Below, piece by piece: positions 1 through 13,526 of a stretch of 64,000 bases of DNA. Positions within the stretch are counted from its first letter, which is position 1. Each line of letters starts with the position of its first letter. The position numbers and the translations under genes are program-made. Under the pieces are notes generated by a model that was given only the letters and a program-made list of their open reading frames with translations, had not been told where the DNA came from and searched no databases. The DNA is from Hofstenia miamia (Eukaryota > Xenacoelomorpha > Acoela), in NCBI GenBank assembly GCA_004352715.1, contig SCFE01000010.1, positions 2,858,857 to 2,922,856 on the forward strand. Reading direction: 5' to 3'.

Positions 1-100
1 NNNNNNNNNNNNNNNNNNNNNNNNNNNNNNNNNNNNNNNNNNNNNNNNNNNNNNNNNNNNNNNNNNNNNNNNNNNNNNNNNNNNNNNNNNNNNNNNNNNN
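1..100. other. Assembly gap (100 N)
   Basis: Run of N only; no sequence information. Confidence 0.99.
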
Positions 101-163
101 ACCCACCCCGTTATTGTTAGAGTTGTAGACATTAATTTTAGCATTAGTTAGTGTATTTTGGTT

Positions 164-331
164 GGTTGGTACTTTTTTTCATTCTTGAAAATCTCAAATT
201 TTCCAAATTTATCTCAAATCCTTCCAAGAATATTATTTAATGGACACATTTCCCTTAGAAAAATTACTGCATCCATTCTGAGAAAAATTTGGAAGATTTG
301 AGATTTTCAAGAATGAAAAAAAGTACCAACC
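164..331. repeat. Inverted repeat / small hairpin element
   Basis: About 47 bp at 164-210 (starting GGTTGGTACTTTTTTTCATT) is repeated in inverted orientation at 285-331 with roughly one mismatch, separated by a 74-bp spacer. The layout is that of a small foldback or MITE-like element. No coding potential and no clear target duplication was seen. Confidence 0.7.
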
Positions 332-3300
332 ATGAATCTGTGAACAGCAGGAATGACGTCAAACCAATAGCAAATGAGTAATGGGATTAACCAACAAAAC
401 CTTAATTTTCTCTAAATCTACAAAAAATTGATGCCGGGCACCCCTTTTTTCGTGATTTTCAGCCCAAAATATATAAAATAAGTGTCTTTTAAAAAAAATC
501 TAAATTTCGTGAAACTCCCCCATTTCACTGAAATGTTGTCTCTAACGGTATTTAATATTTGTGACGTCAGACTTGGGGGAAGTGAGTTTGGGGGAAGTGA
601 GACACATCCAATTGAACTCAGAAAGTTTCTTTAAAAATATACTCAAATTCAAAAAGTAAGAACTCAAACTTGGCTTGAGTAACTCAATCTCAACCCAAGA
701 ATACTGGTCCTAGATAACTAAAATGTGGATGTCAAGCATGAATCAGTGAAGATCAATTTTCTGGCAAAAATATTTGAAATTTCATGGAACAATCAATATC
801 TATACAGCTGACCTTAATACTAAAAATGTGGAAATTTAAGTAAAGAAAAAGATGAAATCTTAAAAAACATGGAAGTAAAGTGAAGCATAATGTAAGTCAG
901 TTACTTTTTTTAATCATCTAATGCAGGGGTTCTCACCAGTGATGTAGTGCTAAAAATTTATCAAATGGGGCTCTTACAAAGGTAAGCCATCCAGGATGTG
1001 TGCTAGTAACCAAAGCATTTTTGTTTCTGTAAATTGCAATTATGCTAATCTTATAAAAGTATTGTGAAAATTTTCCCTATCATATTGGATATTAAGCCTG
1101 TATTAGCAGAGATATTCATATGTTCTGTAGCAAGCCTGGCTATGCCTACCAAACTTTTGGCATGATATTTAATGTTTTGACAATTCAGTCTTTAGGCTAA
1201 GCACACACTGTTGATTATTTAAATTAGCAACTAAATAATTTAAAAATTAAATAGTTTATCAAAATTTTGTCAAGCACCTCACTAGTGATTTTTAATGTGC
1301 TCAATCATTCATTTTAGAATGGATTTCATTAAGACACAGCATGTCTTACAGCAATAAATGAATTACACGAAAGGCATAAGGTAATATTCTGGATAGATTG
1401 TGTGAACATGAGCACCCTATGAATTTATTTATTTATTTATGAGGGAATGCATGGTGTTTTGATCAATTAGTGTAATTAGTTCAAATTTTTTTAAAGATAT
1501 TTTTTTGTCTCATTGGTAGAAATGGTGTTATAGTTACAAGTGGGTCACTGAGAGGGTGGGACTACACCTTGCAATGCAATTTTTTTATTCTGCAAAAATA
1601 GAAATAAAACTTATTATAAGCAATTTTGGGGCAACAAGCTTGGAACATATCAAAATAAAAGATAATTTTATAAATATAGCCAAAAATTGACCTCTTTATA
1701 TTAGAATAAAATCTTTACTAAACAACTTTAGACTATTTTGGAGGTCCAATAGTTATAAAAGTACAAAATGTTTAGTATGAAATATCTGGTGTACACCAAA
1801 GCAGTTACTGAAGATTTAACACATAAATTTGGGAGTTGTTAAGTTGGGGCAACCAATTCACATCCCTCACCAGGCCCCACATTTACACTGACACCAATGA
1901 CAGTAACATGAAAAATATCTGCTTTTGCATCTTCAAAATTTAGATTATACATGTACATTTAGGCTAAACAATGTCAAATGTTGTGAATCCTCACATATAT
2001 TATGTTCAATTTCAGGCAGAGAAACAGTTGTTTAAAATAAAATAAAAGTGCTGGTATTTAATACAGGTAATGATCTAAATTATAGCTTGATTCTTCTGTC
2101 CAATTCAATTAATTTAGTGCCATTTAAAAAAACTTCTCTTTATAAAGCTATGGCAATAATTTTTTTAACTGCTTGTAAGAATTATCTTTTAACTATAAAT
2201 CGTAATTCAAAGCTAGCTTCTGAACAAATCAATGCATCTCATTGTTCAAATTGTTCAACTAATTAATTGTAGTGTATGCACATCCATTGTTCTATTTTGT
2301 GTGCCAGCAGTTAAATCAATGTGAAAATAGATCATGCAGAAATTTTTTAATTTCTGTGATAATTAAATTGCTAGTACATTTTGACATAAAGAAACCTCTG
2401 TGTTATATTTGGTAAACTAAATAGTTTCATATTTATGTAAATTAAAAAATCACTAGTGTGGGCCATGCCTTAAAGATGAAATACAATTAACCTCAAGCAT
2501 TCCTCAATACAAACCATATAATGTTCTACAAAGATGAATGCTAACATAGATATATGGAAGTGATATGATTAAGAAACACTAAAAGCAATCATCTTGGCAC
2601 ATCTTGATATAGCAGATTTAAATTTCAAATGTAGAGCTTACCACAAGGAATTGAAAACAATATAAACATGTAATTGGTTCTTTTTAAGGAAGGGTGGCTG
2701 TAGAGCTAATAATCATACAGTAATATACATCTACAGTTGATTTGGATTTAGTAATCATCTGGGAATATTTATTTATTTACTATATGTTGTGATTAAAATG
2801 TCCAAGATTACTTTAATTGGTGATTAATTTCTCATCAGTAAATGATAAAATTTAAATACTATCATTGTAAAATGAAGTGAAATTTTGTAATTGATAGAAT
2901 TTATAATACAATTTTAACTTCAATTTGTGAAAAACTGAGTGAATTTTTTTGGGTGCACACAACTCAGATTCAAAATTTACAGGTCTTAGAGTATTTAAAA
3001 ATACTATGTTTAGTTAAAAGTCAAGTGGACTTAAATGTGAGAATGAATATCAAGCTAGTAAATCATTCTCTTCATTGATAGAAAATACTGTTATAAATAA
3101 GGTGAAATAAGTTATCATACTAGAAGAATATTAATCTACTAGAAACTATCATATTATACATTCAATAATTGTTTCAGTTGGAGAAAATCATGAATAGCCT
3201 TAACATATTGTAATTGAAATGTTTAACTAATTGGTAGCTTTAATATGACATGATGTAATACTAGATATAGTCATTTTAGGCATGCAAAAAGTTGTGTGCA

Positions 3301-6300
3301 TAAACAAGTATTGTGCACCATTTACAGGTACCTCTATTCCATTTATTTAAAAATCCTTCATTCAAATGATTGGTAAGTTTAAATATTTACTATTTACAGT
3401 AAATAGAAATATCTTGTAGCAATATGGGAAGTGTTAAGAAGTATTCATATTCCATATCATGAATTCTAAAACTTTGTTAGAGACACTATTTCAAAGGAAC
3501 TAAAATTATGAATTTTAATGAATAAAAACTTTAATTCAATTACCTATATAATTTTGATCTATGGCATTTGGAATTGTAACCAAATTATTGTAAAGTGAGG
3601 CAATATAACTATATATATTAAAGATCAAGCTTCTTGAGTACTTTGAATTTCAATAACTCAAACTTAAGTGAATTTCCAAAACTTCTGGAAATACTTGAAA
3701 AGAAATCATTCAAATATTATGAGAAATCAATTGTGTTAAACTTCAGTATCCATAACAAATGAAATAAATATTTGTAGTTTAAAGGAAATTAAAATTGTGT
3801 TAATATAGAAAAAACTTGATAGATCCTTGAATTTTTTTTCAGAAAAATAATTGAACTTCAATTTGAAGTGTAAAAACTCAAATTGAGTAACTTGAACTTG
3901 AATAGGAAACCCTGGTATTGATCACTCTCAATGGATATGTAGCATTTTTTCACATCTGTAAACAGATTTAAATTAGAAATTAAAAGATTAATATTAATGT
4001 ACTACTTACTATATATTGCTAATTTAGCTGTCTTCAATAGAGAAAATTACAGGTTTTGATCCTGGTGGATCTGTTTATTAAAATACTAATATATTTTTGA
4101 GAGCAAATTATTTTGCATATTCACACATATTTCTTCATGAAGAGAATACCATTCAGCATTTGAGCTCATTGTTAAGTTGTATCTATTTTAATACATGCAC
4201 TTTTGATTTTTCAAAATCTGTGCCATTTTGTGTTACAAATATAACAACCTTTAGCCTCAAGTAAATTTTATAAATTCTCACCATATGTATCATATTTATA
4301 TTATCTTTATGACAATATGTGCACTACAAAATATCTAATTGTGAAAGAAAGATATAGTAGGATATAGGTACTGGACATTTTTTACCACATTGTAAATAAG
4401 AATGCACATTATATACATTGCATTTTAGATAGCCTCAATCACTAGATTACATTTACCCCACTTAGTATATACTGGAAATTGTTTCCTATATGTAACATAA
4501 AAACAACATTTCACATGATAATTGGGTATATGGGAACTATTTTATATGATGAGCCACAGAATTCACAATACTACATAAATGAAGTGTTGATTTCATCATG
4601 TGCTAAATAGGAATGAATTAGGATGATTATTTCAATTGCTTGATAGCAGTATTTTAAAAACCTTTTGTTTTAAATTTTTGATCCTTTTAATTTCATTCAG
4701 TATGGTCTTTTTCTGCAGCTAAGGCATTGTAGTTGTGCATAGAAATAGAAAAAATTATGTCCTTTAGTTAGTTTACTTAGCTGTGGTTTTTCTGCCTTTT
4801 AGTTTTAGATGTGAGTTATACCAAAATTACAATTTGTTTCAGTTATATTAACATCTTATTATCAGTTGAAGTTATAACATGAAAGCTCAATACCTCAGAG
4901 GATTGGGAATCAGAGTAAAATCCATTGTCTTGAACAATTGCCTCAAAACTTTTTAGGGCCACAGTTAAAGTTAGAGATTTTTTCTCAAATTAAGCTAACT
5001 TTGCTTCACTTACTAAACATGCACTTGACATTTTTTCCAAGGGCAATAAGTGTTTATTATCTCATATTGTTACCTTTAGGCATTTCTTGTCTGAGCTTGA
5101 TGCAACTCAACAAGCAGTTCTTACTCTTATAGTTATATTATGGTAGAATCAGGAGTTTGATTAGGGGAATCATAGACTATGTTTGATTTGAGGCAGAAGG
5201 TTACTCCATAGCTTTTGATAATACAACCAGTACCCAAATGAAACCTAAATTCTGCTTTCCAAAGCATAATTAATGTCAGTAATTGAGCTATTTTCCTTAG
5301 ATAAAGAACATTTATGTTCAGCAACATGAACACAGCATAAATTCAAAAGATCTGATTTACTGCCAAAAAATTTTAAAATTGTGTTGCTCTTTGTGTCTCA
5401 GTTATATAACATCTTGCTCAATAAAATCTCACATGTTGGTTGTTAGGCCTCAATCCCTATAATTAAATATAGCATGAAATTACCATGTATTTTTGCAAAG
5501 CCATGAGGCATGATTTAACCACAGTGTATTTATTATCTGCTTTTGTTCAATTGAAATAAAAACAGAAAGTTTTATAAACTAACTGTACACCTACACCAAT
5601 GTGACCACAATTGAAGAATCTGGTCCCTAGAAACTATTTGTCATCTCTAGTAGTTAAATTCCAGAATTACCTCAAAAGCCTAATTTGTTATTGTCATTTA
5701 CAATAAAGTAAAGATTAGTAAGTTAAAAAGCAAAATAAAACCAGCTTTATAATTAATCTAAATTGGTTCTAATATAACAAAACAGGCTGTTTCATCATAT
5801 TTATACAAATCTTTATCTGAACATTCCTTACATATTAAAATATTTAAATAATTCCTTCACAAAGCTTAGTTAGGGAATATTGAAATAAAAAAGGAACAAT
5901 TGATTAAATGCTTCATTAGTTATTCATTTATAATTCCAGCATTAAAATTTATAATTATGAACCAAATATGCAAATATTGCAATGTTGCATGTTTTTTATG
6001 TATTCATTAAAAATATTTACAGTTTATACATGAATATGAAATAACATGCATATGGCATGTTTAATATTGTTATTATATTAGAGGAGACAGTCAATGGGCA
6101 ACTGTTCTCTTGCACAAAATATCCATTTGACAGAAAATGCATTGGATGAATAATCTATTTAGTGAAATATTCAATTGGGTGAAAAGTCCTTTGGGAGAGC
6201 TACATTTAGATCTTTCTAACTATCTATCACTGGTGAGGCACTTTGTTCATAAATTGTTATAACTCTTTGTATAAATTTCCAAGAATTGCTAGTATAAGAG

Positions 6301-6590
6301 CAAACCCTTAAAGCCACCATTAATTTTATCACCCTGTCAAAATTTGACATGTTGATGTCCCCTTCTCTTATTTTTGTGTCCAAATAAAAATGGAAAAATG
6401 CTTCTCATAATGAATTTTTTGGCCACATTGAAAAATAATGACACATTGTGGAGCTCATTTTCCTTTCATTATAGTATTGGGATCAGAAATATCTACCCTG
6501 ATCATAGTAATACCTCAACCCTTTTAGCTACATTATAATATTTATTAATTGTCTCAATATTATCTATCCTAAAGATTTCCAACACCAGCA
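332..6590. other. AT-rich noncoding stretch, nothing recognised
   Basis: About 6.2 kb of AT-rich sequence in which open frames are short and show no recognisable domain. It includes simple AT-rich runs and ATTTATTTATTT tracts (around 1425 and 2769). No RNA gene, TIR pair or LTR was identified. It may contain old repeats decayed beyond recognition by eye. Confidence 0.5.
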
Positions 6591-6599
6591 GGTAAAACT

Positions 6600-7740
6600 A
6601 AAACCCAGAGATCAGATTAACCAATCTTCCTCTTCATTTTTTCTAGTTGTACATAAAGACTTGTTCATGATTATCTCTTTCTAGTAATTTTCTCTTTTGC
6701 TTCTTGGTATTTCTAAGATTTCATATAGCATTTAGCCTTAGCCTTGGGAATGGGAATTTTCACAGTAGTACACTCAAAATCCAGAGCCATTTTTCTCCCT
6801 GGTTGTTGGATTAACACAACTTCCTCCTTTGTAAGTATTTCTATGAAGAAAACGTTCATAAATCCCACAAAATCTTGGTATCTGTTTTTGATTGTTGTCA
6901 AATTGCACCTACTTCACAAATTTCAGAGTTCCATTCAATTGTTAAAATTTATTCTTCATCTGTAATTGTGTAATTCTCTTTTCTATAATTCCTAGTTACT
7001 CTAAATAATTGTTTCAACCAAAGCCTGTATTCCTGGCAACATCTTATCCACTGAAAAATATAGTAGTTCCATCTCCCTGAAGAATTGCTGGGGAGTTTTC
7101 ATTAATTGATCCACCATATTAGTATAGTAAATTTTTTCTAATTGCTTCTCCTCCCTATCCATCTCTACAATTTCACACTATGAACACATATGATAATCAT
7201 AAACTTCAAAATTAAATAAAATTTGATTCTTGCTGATTACATTACATTGCTCCATCATATTCAGAATGTTTTGGTTAATCCTGTTTCTCATTTTAACAGC
7301 AATTTTGTACAAAAGGGGCAAACACAGTTGGAAAGTAATTGAGTTTTGTTTTACATGTCACTCTTCATATGCACTTTTAAATATATCTGTGAATATATTG
7401 ACATTTGATAGGCATATAATAAAGCAATTGCTAAAAATGAAAAGACTAATTTCCTGAAAGTGTTTTGGGTACCAACTAGACACATAATATTTTTCAAATC
7501 AGTGGATCATGTTTTTTATTTAGTCTAGCAATGCCTAAATTGAGACTTTACACACCAACAAGTTTTTTGCTTTCCAAGAAGCAGGCCCACTGTTATCTCA
7601 TGTAGGCTCCATTCAGCTAATTTCTCTCTCTGTCTCTTGTTTATTGGCAAATCCCTTGTTTAAGTATTTGTGAAAAGGATGGCCAACAACCAAACAGCTC
7701 CCCTAGCATAGATATCCAGTATGTGTCTTCACTAAATAGA
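6600..7740 (-). pseudogene. Long decayed reading frame, unidentified (possible retroelement relic)
   Basis: One minus-strand frame stays open far longer than expected in such AT-rich DNA. Between about 7460 and 7000 there are roughly 150 codons with only two stops. Further stops occur down to 6700, several of them TGA at positions that read naturally as tryptophan. Readable stretches include residues EMDREEKQLEKIYYTNMVDQ near 7140 and NRYQDFVGFMNVFF near 6890. The composition is charged and lysine/glutamate-rich, with no zinc knuckle, catalytic motif or membrane segment visible. I do not recognise the family; a gag-like or transposon accessory protein is one possibility. Confidence 0.35.
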
Positions 7741-8635
7741 ACATTTTAAAATTTTTTTCTCTTTCATCTAATATTCCCATATTATTTCAGTTAGGATATT
7801 ATTAACACTATGTCTGGAAAGTGCTGCCACTCCCACTCAAACAGAGCTCTGCTCTTTAGATTCTTTCAAAACTTTTCAATCTCAGTTAATAATTGTTTTC
7901 CATTGGAAAACTGTCACAATTTTTTTTGCTGAAATTGTTTTTTTTCATATTTGTTAACAATTGATTGACAGGTGCTAATTGATTAGTCATTGTCCATGTC
8001 ATTAATTCATTAATAATGAGGGGTTGTGGTCAGAAAGATGAGAATATTCACACATTACATAATCAACCTATGAATAACTTTAGAATGTACATGTGTATGT
8101 GTTACAGAATTCATTATATATATTGCAGCAACCTTAATGAATAATGCATATTGACATTATATCTCATTATTAATAGGGGATTGCATTAATTCTAACCAAT
8201 TCTATGTTGTGTCATAATATTTGGAGAAATATTTTAGTCAAGTATACACATAGTTTACATAAGCATGTTTGCAAAAATTTCCTAAGTATTGTTAACAAAT
8301 TAATTGGTTTGTATGAAAATTAATTAATATTTTAAAAATGGAGGTGTATTTGCTTCAAGAACAAATTCATGTATCATTTAAAATAGATAATTTTATAATT
8401 ATTTACTTTTGAAACTGATAAAAATATACATGAACAGTGTATTAGGGATAAAACCCTTTACACACATAATTTACAAGTTAAAAAGATTTTAGAGGGCAGG
8501 TACACTATCATCTTTCATTCTTTCATGAGTTAATACATCAGTCACAATATATTACTTTAATTGGCTTAGATGTTGACACTCTCAAATAAATGAGTGATAA
8601 TTTTAACTCTAATCAATCTTTTGCCTATTAACAAT

Positions 8636-9060
8636 GGTGAGAAAAGCTGCAGTTAAGCAATTTACAAAGTTGGCTAAAGAAAACTAACAAGGGCAATAAA
8701 ACACCTGTATTTGAGGTGAAATGTTTGTTAAAGACTGAAGAGAAGTTATCATGTCCTGCACTAGTTGGTGAACTTAATTCAGTTTCAGAAGAAGTCTGTG
8801 TACAATATATATGTCTTTATGAGTTGCCAGTTGGTGAAAAGATAACAATATGCAATGTGTGTCAAACTCAAACAAAGTATGGTCCTGTGGTAAAAATTAT
8901 TTAACAAAATGGAAATTGTTTTTTCCTTCCCAAGTGCTATGCACATTGAGATGGCACACAGCTTAAAATGTAAATTGGACTTAAAGTTCTTCAATGTCAG
9001 AATAAACCCCTGAAATATTTTCATTATAAGCCAAGCATTGTGTTGAAATTTAGCATGTAG
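8636..9060 (+). pseudogene. Relic of a Polinton-linked small protein (TKYG/FLPKCY family), copy 1
   Basis: The frame reads ...TKYGPVVKII, a stop, then QNGNCFFLPKCYAH and further short pieces, with in-frame stops at the KII and YAH positions. The same core, TKYG-x-x-V-K followed about 10 residues later by FLPKCY, occurs in copy 2 (about 20.0-20.2 kb) and copy 3 (31.07-31.36 kb), both inside Polinton 1. The compact beta-rich pattern would fit an OB-fold-like nucleic-acid-binding protein, but that is inference. Weak TIR-like similarity around 7966-7992 suggests this may be a remnant of a third Polinton. Confidence 0.5.
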
Positions 9061-9666
9061 TTTTTTAGGTGTAAATACATGTTCCTTGACAGATTTATTT
9101 TTCTCCTTGTATATATTTTTACATAAATAATTGATTTTTAGATAAAACCAAGAAAAATAAGAAATGTTTTTACAAAATAATATAAAATATTTTAGAATAG
9201 GTTGGACTTGGACCAACAACTTGAGCTAAAACATTGGCAAGCATAATATTCTTTTTATGACTATCCTATTTTCAATGCATTTTAATCTTAGAAATATGTG
9301 CATAATTTTGACAAAGCTCATTAGCCCATAGAAATATTGAAAATTCCATTGTCTTAACTAAAACAATGTGTTTTGATGCACTAGTCAGTCTTTGTGTAGA
9401 GTTTAATTGTGAAAGTTGGTTTCTTCTTTACTGGGTAAGTTGTTTTTATATTTTGAAGTGTGAAATTCTCTTTTTCCACAAAATTATACAGCTAATGAAA
9501 TTTAGAAATTATTTAATGTCTTGTCCTATGCATTAAAATCTTCTAGAACATACATATATATATGTAGATGTAGTGTGGGAATGTAGCAGGAATTAACATG
9601 AATAGTGGAAGCAAAAACTGCCAGCAGCAACTATGTGAATTTCTGTTGTGTAGAGGTCCTGATTGT

Positions 9667-9670
<4 letters not shown>

Positions 9671-9700
<30 letters not shown>
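9671..9700 (+). repeat. (TA)n microsatellite
   Basis: Fifteen TA units directly before the left end of the Tc1/mariner relic. A second short (AT) run lies at 9836-9846 after the N gap. Confidence 0.95.
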
Positions 9701-9703
<3 letters not shown>

Positions 9704-9724
9704 GGTGTAACAAAAGTAACCAGA

Positions 9725-9835
9725 NNNNNNNNNNNNNNNNNNNNNNNNNNNNNNNNNNNNNNNNNNNNNNNNNNNNNNNNNNNNNNNNNNNNNNNNNNNN
9801 NNNNNNNNNNNNNNNNNNNNNNNNNNNNNNNNNNN
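9725..9835. other. Assembly gap (111 N)
   Basis: Run of N inside the Tc1/mariner relic, flanked on both sides by AT microsatellite and the same TIR motif. Confidence 0.99.
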
Positions 9836-9957
9836 ATATATATATAGGGTGTAACAAAAGTAACCAGATGCTTCATTTTACAAGAAATCTAACTTTATTC
9901 ATAAGAGTAGGAATAAAAAAACAAATCATTCATAGTAAAATATACAGTGTAGCAAAT

Positions 9958-10185
9958 CTAAAACAACTTACTGAGGTTATAATGTCCAAAAAGATTAATC
10001 ATAAAAGAAGAAAATGTTAATAGAGAATGTTCAAAATGATGACCATCATGTTCAATACATTTTCAAATCCAGTCACGAACAGACTGGCACACCTTGTTCA
10101 CCAAATCTAATGCTATAGCATGAATTTCATCAGTAATAGCATTCTTCAGATTGTCCATAGTGTGTGGGTTTCTACCATAAACTTT
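9958..10185 (-). pseudogene. Tc1/mariner transposase, C-terminal remnant
   Basis: The minus frame begins KVYGRNPHTMDNLKNAITDE and continues through VRDWI, one TGA stop, KCIEHDGHHFEH. This is the usual C-terminal tail of Tc/IS630-type transposases, where a VY..NPRT.D.LK segment is followed by an R-x-x-x-C-I-x-x-x-G-x-H-x-E helix region. The catalytic DDE domain and DNA-binding half are absent, so the element is an internally deleted, non-autonomous copy. One premature stop is visible. Confidence 0.7.
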
Positions 10186-10436
10186 TATCTTTAGTAAGTA
10201 AGCCTTTATCACTCAAGTCAGTCTCTGATCATCATCCTTGAGTAATGATCAATAGGAATGACGATTTCAAAAATTTGAATGAAAAATCTGAACCCCAAAT
10301 CAATTAAACATATAACATCACTGTTGCAGCAATGCAAACCATTACAGTTAAATTTCCATCCATTGATGTTTAGCTATGTAACTACAGTTCTTGCTTTCAT
10401 TTTGCAAGTGTCTGGTTACTTTTGTTACACCCTGTA

Positions 10437-13130
10437 CATATTATTATAGTAATGACTAGTGTAGAATCAAGTGATGCTTAATTTTGGATGCCAAGCATAG
10501 TTGAAGACTTAATTCCACAGAAGAAAAGATTGTTCCCTTGTGGGCAGGTTAGTATTTAATAATTAAACTGTATCAAGAGCTCATTTAATTTAGGCTAAAG
10601 TAATAGTTATGTAATGAGTTGTCTTCAATGCATTCTGCAATCACCATTCATAATCAACTTTTTGCTGATTATTACATTGTAATGATTTAATTTATTTAGT
10701 TGCTACTGTAATTTGTCTGTTGACTGTGAAGGCTTACCCTACCTCAGAATATATTTGCAAGTTTAGCTCAACATAAATTTCCTAAAATCTACTAATGAAA
10801 AAGAAAAAAAATTAAAATAAAAGTAATTGTAATCAACAAAACAAAATAAAGTAAAAAAAAAGAAAATCAAGTAATAAATAAAGTGTAGTTAGCCTTTGAT
10901 AGAAATAAAAAATGTTTGAAGGTGAAGTAGGATTAAATAAATATGTTACCAACAAGCAAACTTAATTGGGGATTTATTAATCTAACAATATAATGTAAGT
11001 AATCATCACCTTTTATACAATTTCTAACAGGTGTTTACATACTTGCCAAAATTTTAAGACAATCCATGTGGATGACCTGACAACTAATGAAAAATAATTA
11101 CACTAATAACTAGAGAAATATGAATAAGGTCATAAATCAAATAAATAATGAATGAAAATGAATACAATTACCTACATTTTGCGCCTAAAATAAAATAAAT
11201 AACAGAAAAGAAGCCCTATTTTGCCTCCTTGACAAATCTTTGCTTCTTTTTCATCCTGATTCCACACTAGTTATTCAAACACCTTCTCTATGTGGAAGAA
11301 ATGGGATTCAAAAATCATTTATACTTTCAATTAATGCTAACATCTCTTAGAGGGTACAATGTCCTTAAACCATATTTGTTATGACATTTGATAGTGGCTA
11401 TAATATCACCACCTTCATGTAGAAGAGTCAGAATTGAAAATCAATTTCAATTAATGTTAATGTATGTTAGAGACTTCAGTACTTATAACACATAGCAGGG
11501 CTTTTTATTTTGTTGATCATTCATCATTCATCATGAAAATGAAATATACACTATTATTAAACACATAAACCCTTGAATGGATAAATCAATTACAATGCTA
11601 GATAGGATATATTCAAATCATCATGTAAAGAGATACATATTTAATAATTGCAATGAAATGCAGGTGCAAATCTGATTATTATATCCAGTAACACATTAAT
11701 AATTCACTAACACAACAAAAACCTGTTTGGATGTCAGCCATTCATTGCAAAAAAGCAAAGTTCATGGTATTTTAGGCATGGAATTATATATTTTATGAAT
11801 AAATATTCAAAAATTACCATCATCACAACCAATTGTGAAAAAAATGAACTGTTCATGAATATTAAGTGTATAAATTTGAACAAAATGATGGTACAACAAA
11901 AAAGAATTTATCTGGTTGGTTTATTATCATCACTCTAAGACAACTAACCTTAAGAACCAATTTAAAAATTATTATTGTGAGCAATGCATTTGGAGATGCT
12001 TTGATCTAGTGGTGTTTATTTAATTTTTTACAATATGTGACAATTTATAAGGGAAGAAGTAAAAATTGCAATTAAAACAAAAACACTATTCATTTTTTAT
12101 TGAGATTGGTTGGTGATTATTAAATTTATTCAATAACATAAATCTTATTATACCTTCAAAAAACAACTAGCATACTAAATTTGTTTAGTTATTTCTCAAA
12201 TATCATAATAAATAAACTCTTACTACATTAAGCAAATACCATGTGAATTTATTTTGACCAAAAAAGCCATGTTCTATTTTCCAGGAGATTATAATCACTA
12301 AAAAACACAGCTTGACAAAGAAATGAAGCAGTGAAAAACAAGAAGAAATTCGGGAAAAAAATATTCAGCAAATAAATAATGAAATAATATTGTATTTTTA
12401 AAGTTCTTTGTTCATGTCATATCTATTGAAAATAGTTGTGTTTCAGCTATTCATTTTACATATAGTTTGCAATGTTTCATATTAGAAAACCATTTCTTTC
12501 ATATTACATTAAAGAATATATCAAATTCATGAATATTCTGATTGGCAAGGGTAAATTGAAGTAAAGGCTTGGTCAATCTAGCCATTTTTTACACTAAGCT
12601 ACAAAATGGATGCTTTGATTTGTAGGTTTTTTGTTATACAGGTACATTTATTGTTAAATTTTACAAAATATGCATCTAAATTTGGGTTTTTATTCAACAC
12701 TCAGAATTTGCATAGCAGTGCTGATGTGAATTTATTCCTTGAACACTTATTAAGTTTCCTATTTCAATTAATAATTGATGTATTTTTAAGCATTTTTTGC
12801 TTTTTTGTTATCTTGAGTAACATGGCATTAAATAGTGCTAGTCTAAGCCAATTAATGTCAATTTGACTTGTTGAATTCATATATTATCATGGAGTCATAG
12901 TCAACAATCTAAAAGAAGTGATGGCAGAAATGTCTTAGCTGAATTGATTTCAATCTCAAAATACATGCAAAGCTGGAGCTTTGGTTAGATCTTGAAATAC
13001 ATCTACACCTAGAAACATTGGTATGCCTTTGATCCCTGAATTTAATGTTTTTGCTTTCATTTTTTTCACTAATTTGCAATAGTTCACATGTTATTAATAT
13101 TTTTATTTTCTAACTCTTGTATTTTAATAG
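10437..13130. other. AT-rich noncoding stretch with a two-copy tandem repeat
   Basis: No gene was recognised. Around 11270-11500, two imperfect copies of a roughly 120-130 bp unit follow each other. Both contain CACCTTC...ATGT.GAAGA, a TTTCAATTAATG.TAA core, then TTAGAG. The rest is low-complexity AT-rich DNA. Confidence 0.45.
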
Positions 13131-13139
13131 AGCACATAT

Positions 13140-13526
13140 AAATAATTGTATTTTTGGCATCCTATAATCTTCCATAATGAATTATTTTGCTTATCAATCA
13201 AAGGGACATTACTTATGTTGTTAGTACAAGAATATCAATATCTTATAGTGACCAATCTTTCCATGCATAGTGCTCAGAACCACTTCAACTATCCTATAAA
13301 CAAAGAAAGCAACAGAAATTTGTATACATAGTGTGTAATCCCATCAGTAAGGCAATCACTTTAAAGTCAGCACAAACAGCCCATATATTTTGATCATAGT
13401 TTATACATTAAAGTATTTCCTTCAAATTTTGATAGCTTTCCCACATTATGACAGGTACATATTGCCATTAAGAAAAACAGCCTTAATACTGTCTTTGGAG
13501 GCATCAATAAAAAGACATCAATATTG
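13140..13526 (-). pseudogene. Downstream part of a frame split by Polinton 1 (unidentified multicopy invertebrate gene)
   Basis: The minus strand reads CLFIDASKDSIKAVFLNGN just inside the left Polinton flank, and later INYDQNIWAVCADFKVIALL and MGLHTMYTNFCCFLCL. With the piece at 34811-35230 it forms one frame: joining the two at a single copy of ATATTG keeps the frame, with one TGA at a probable tryptophan just upstream of CLFIDASK. From memory it resembles a repetitive protein family of unknown function found in many invertebrate genomes. Several stops and frameshifts downstream show it is dead. Confidence 0.5.
13521..13526. repeat. Target site duplication of Polinton 1 (left), ATATTG
   Basis: ATATTG immediately precedes AGTAGTAAAGGGG and recurs at 34811-34816 right after CCCCTTTACTACT. 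Six-base target duplications are the rule for Polinton/Maverick integrases. Confidence 0.9.

Larger units (their letters stand above)
9701..10434. mobile_element. Tc1/mariner-type element relic with 24-bp TIRs
   Basis: The left end starts CAGGGTGTAACAAAAGTAAC (9701-9724). Its exact inverted copy ends at 10434 (10411-10434). TA dinucleotides flank both sides (9699-9700, 10435-10436), as expected for this superfamily. A second copy of the TIR motif occurs at about 9846-9869, right after the N gap; it and the repeated AT tract suggest the gap was closed on a repeat. Only the C-terminal part of a transposase survives inside. Confidence 0.8.

Noticed and set aside
9543-10020. Open frames running through the AT microsatellite and N gap with (YI)n translation.
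   Set aside because: Pure low-complexity and N translation; no coding meaning.
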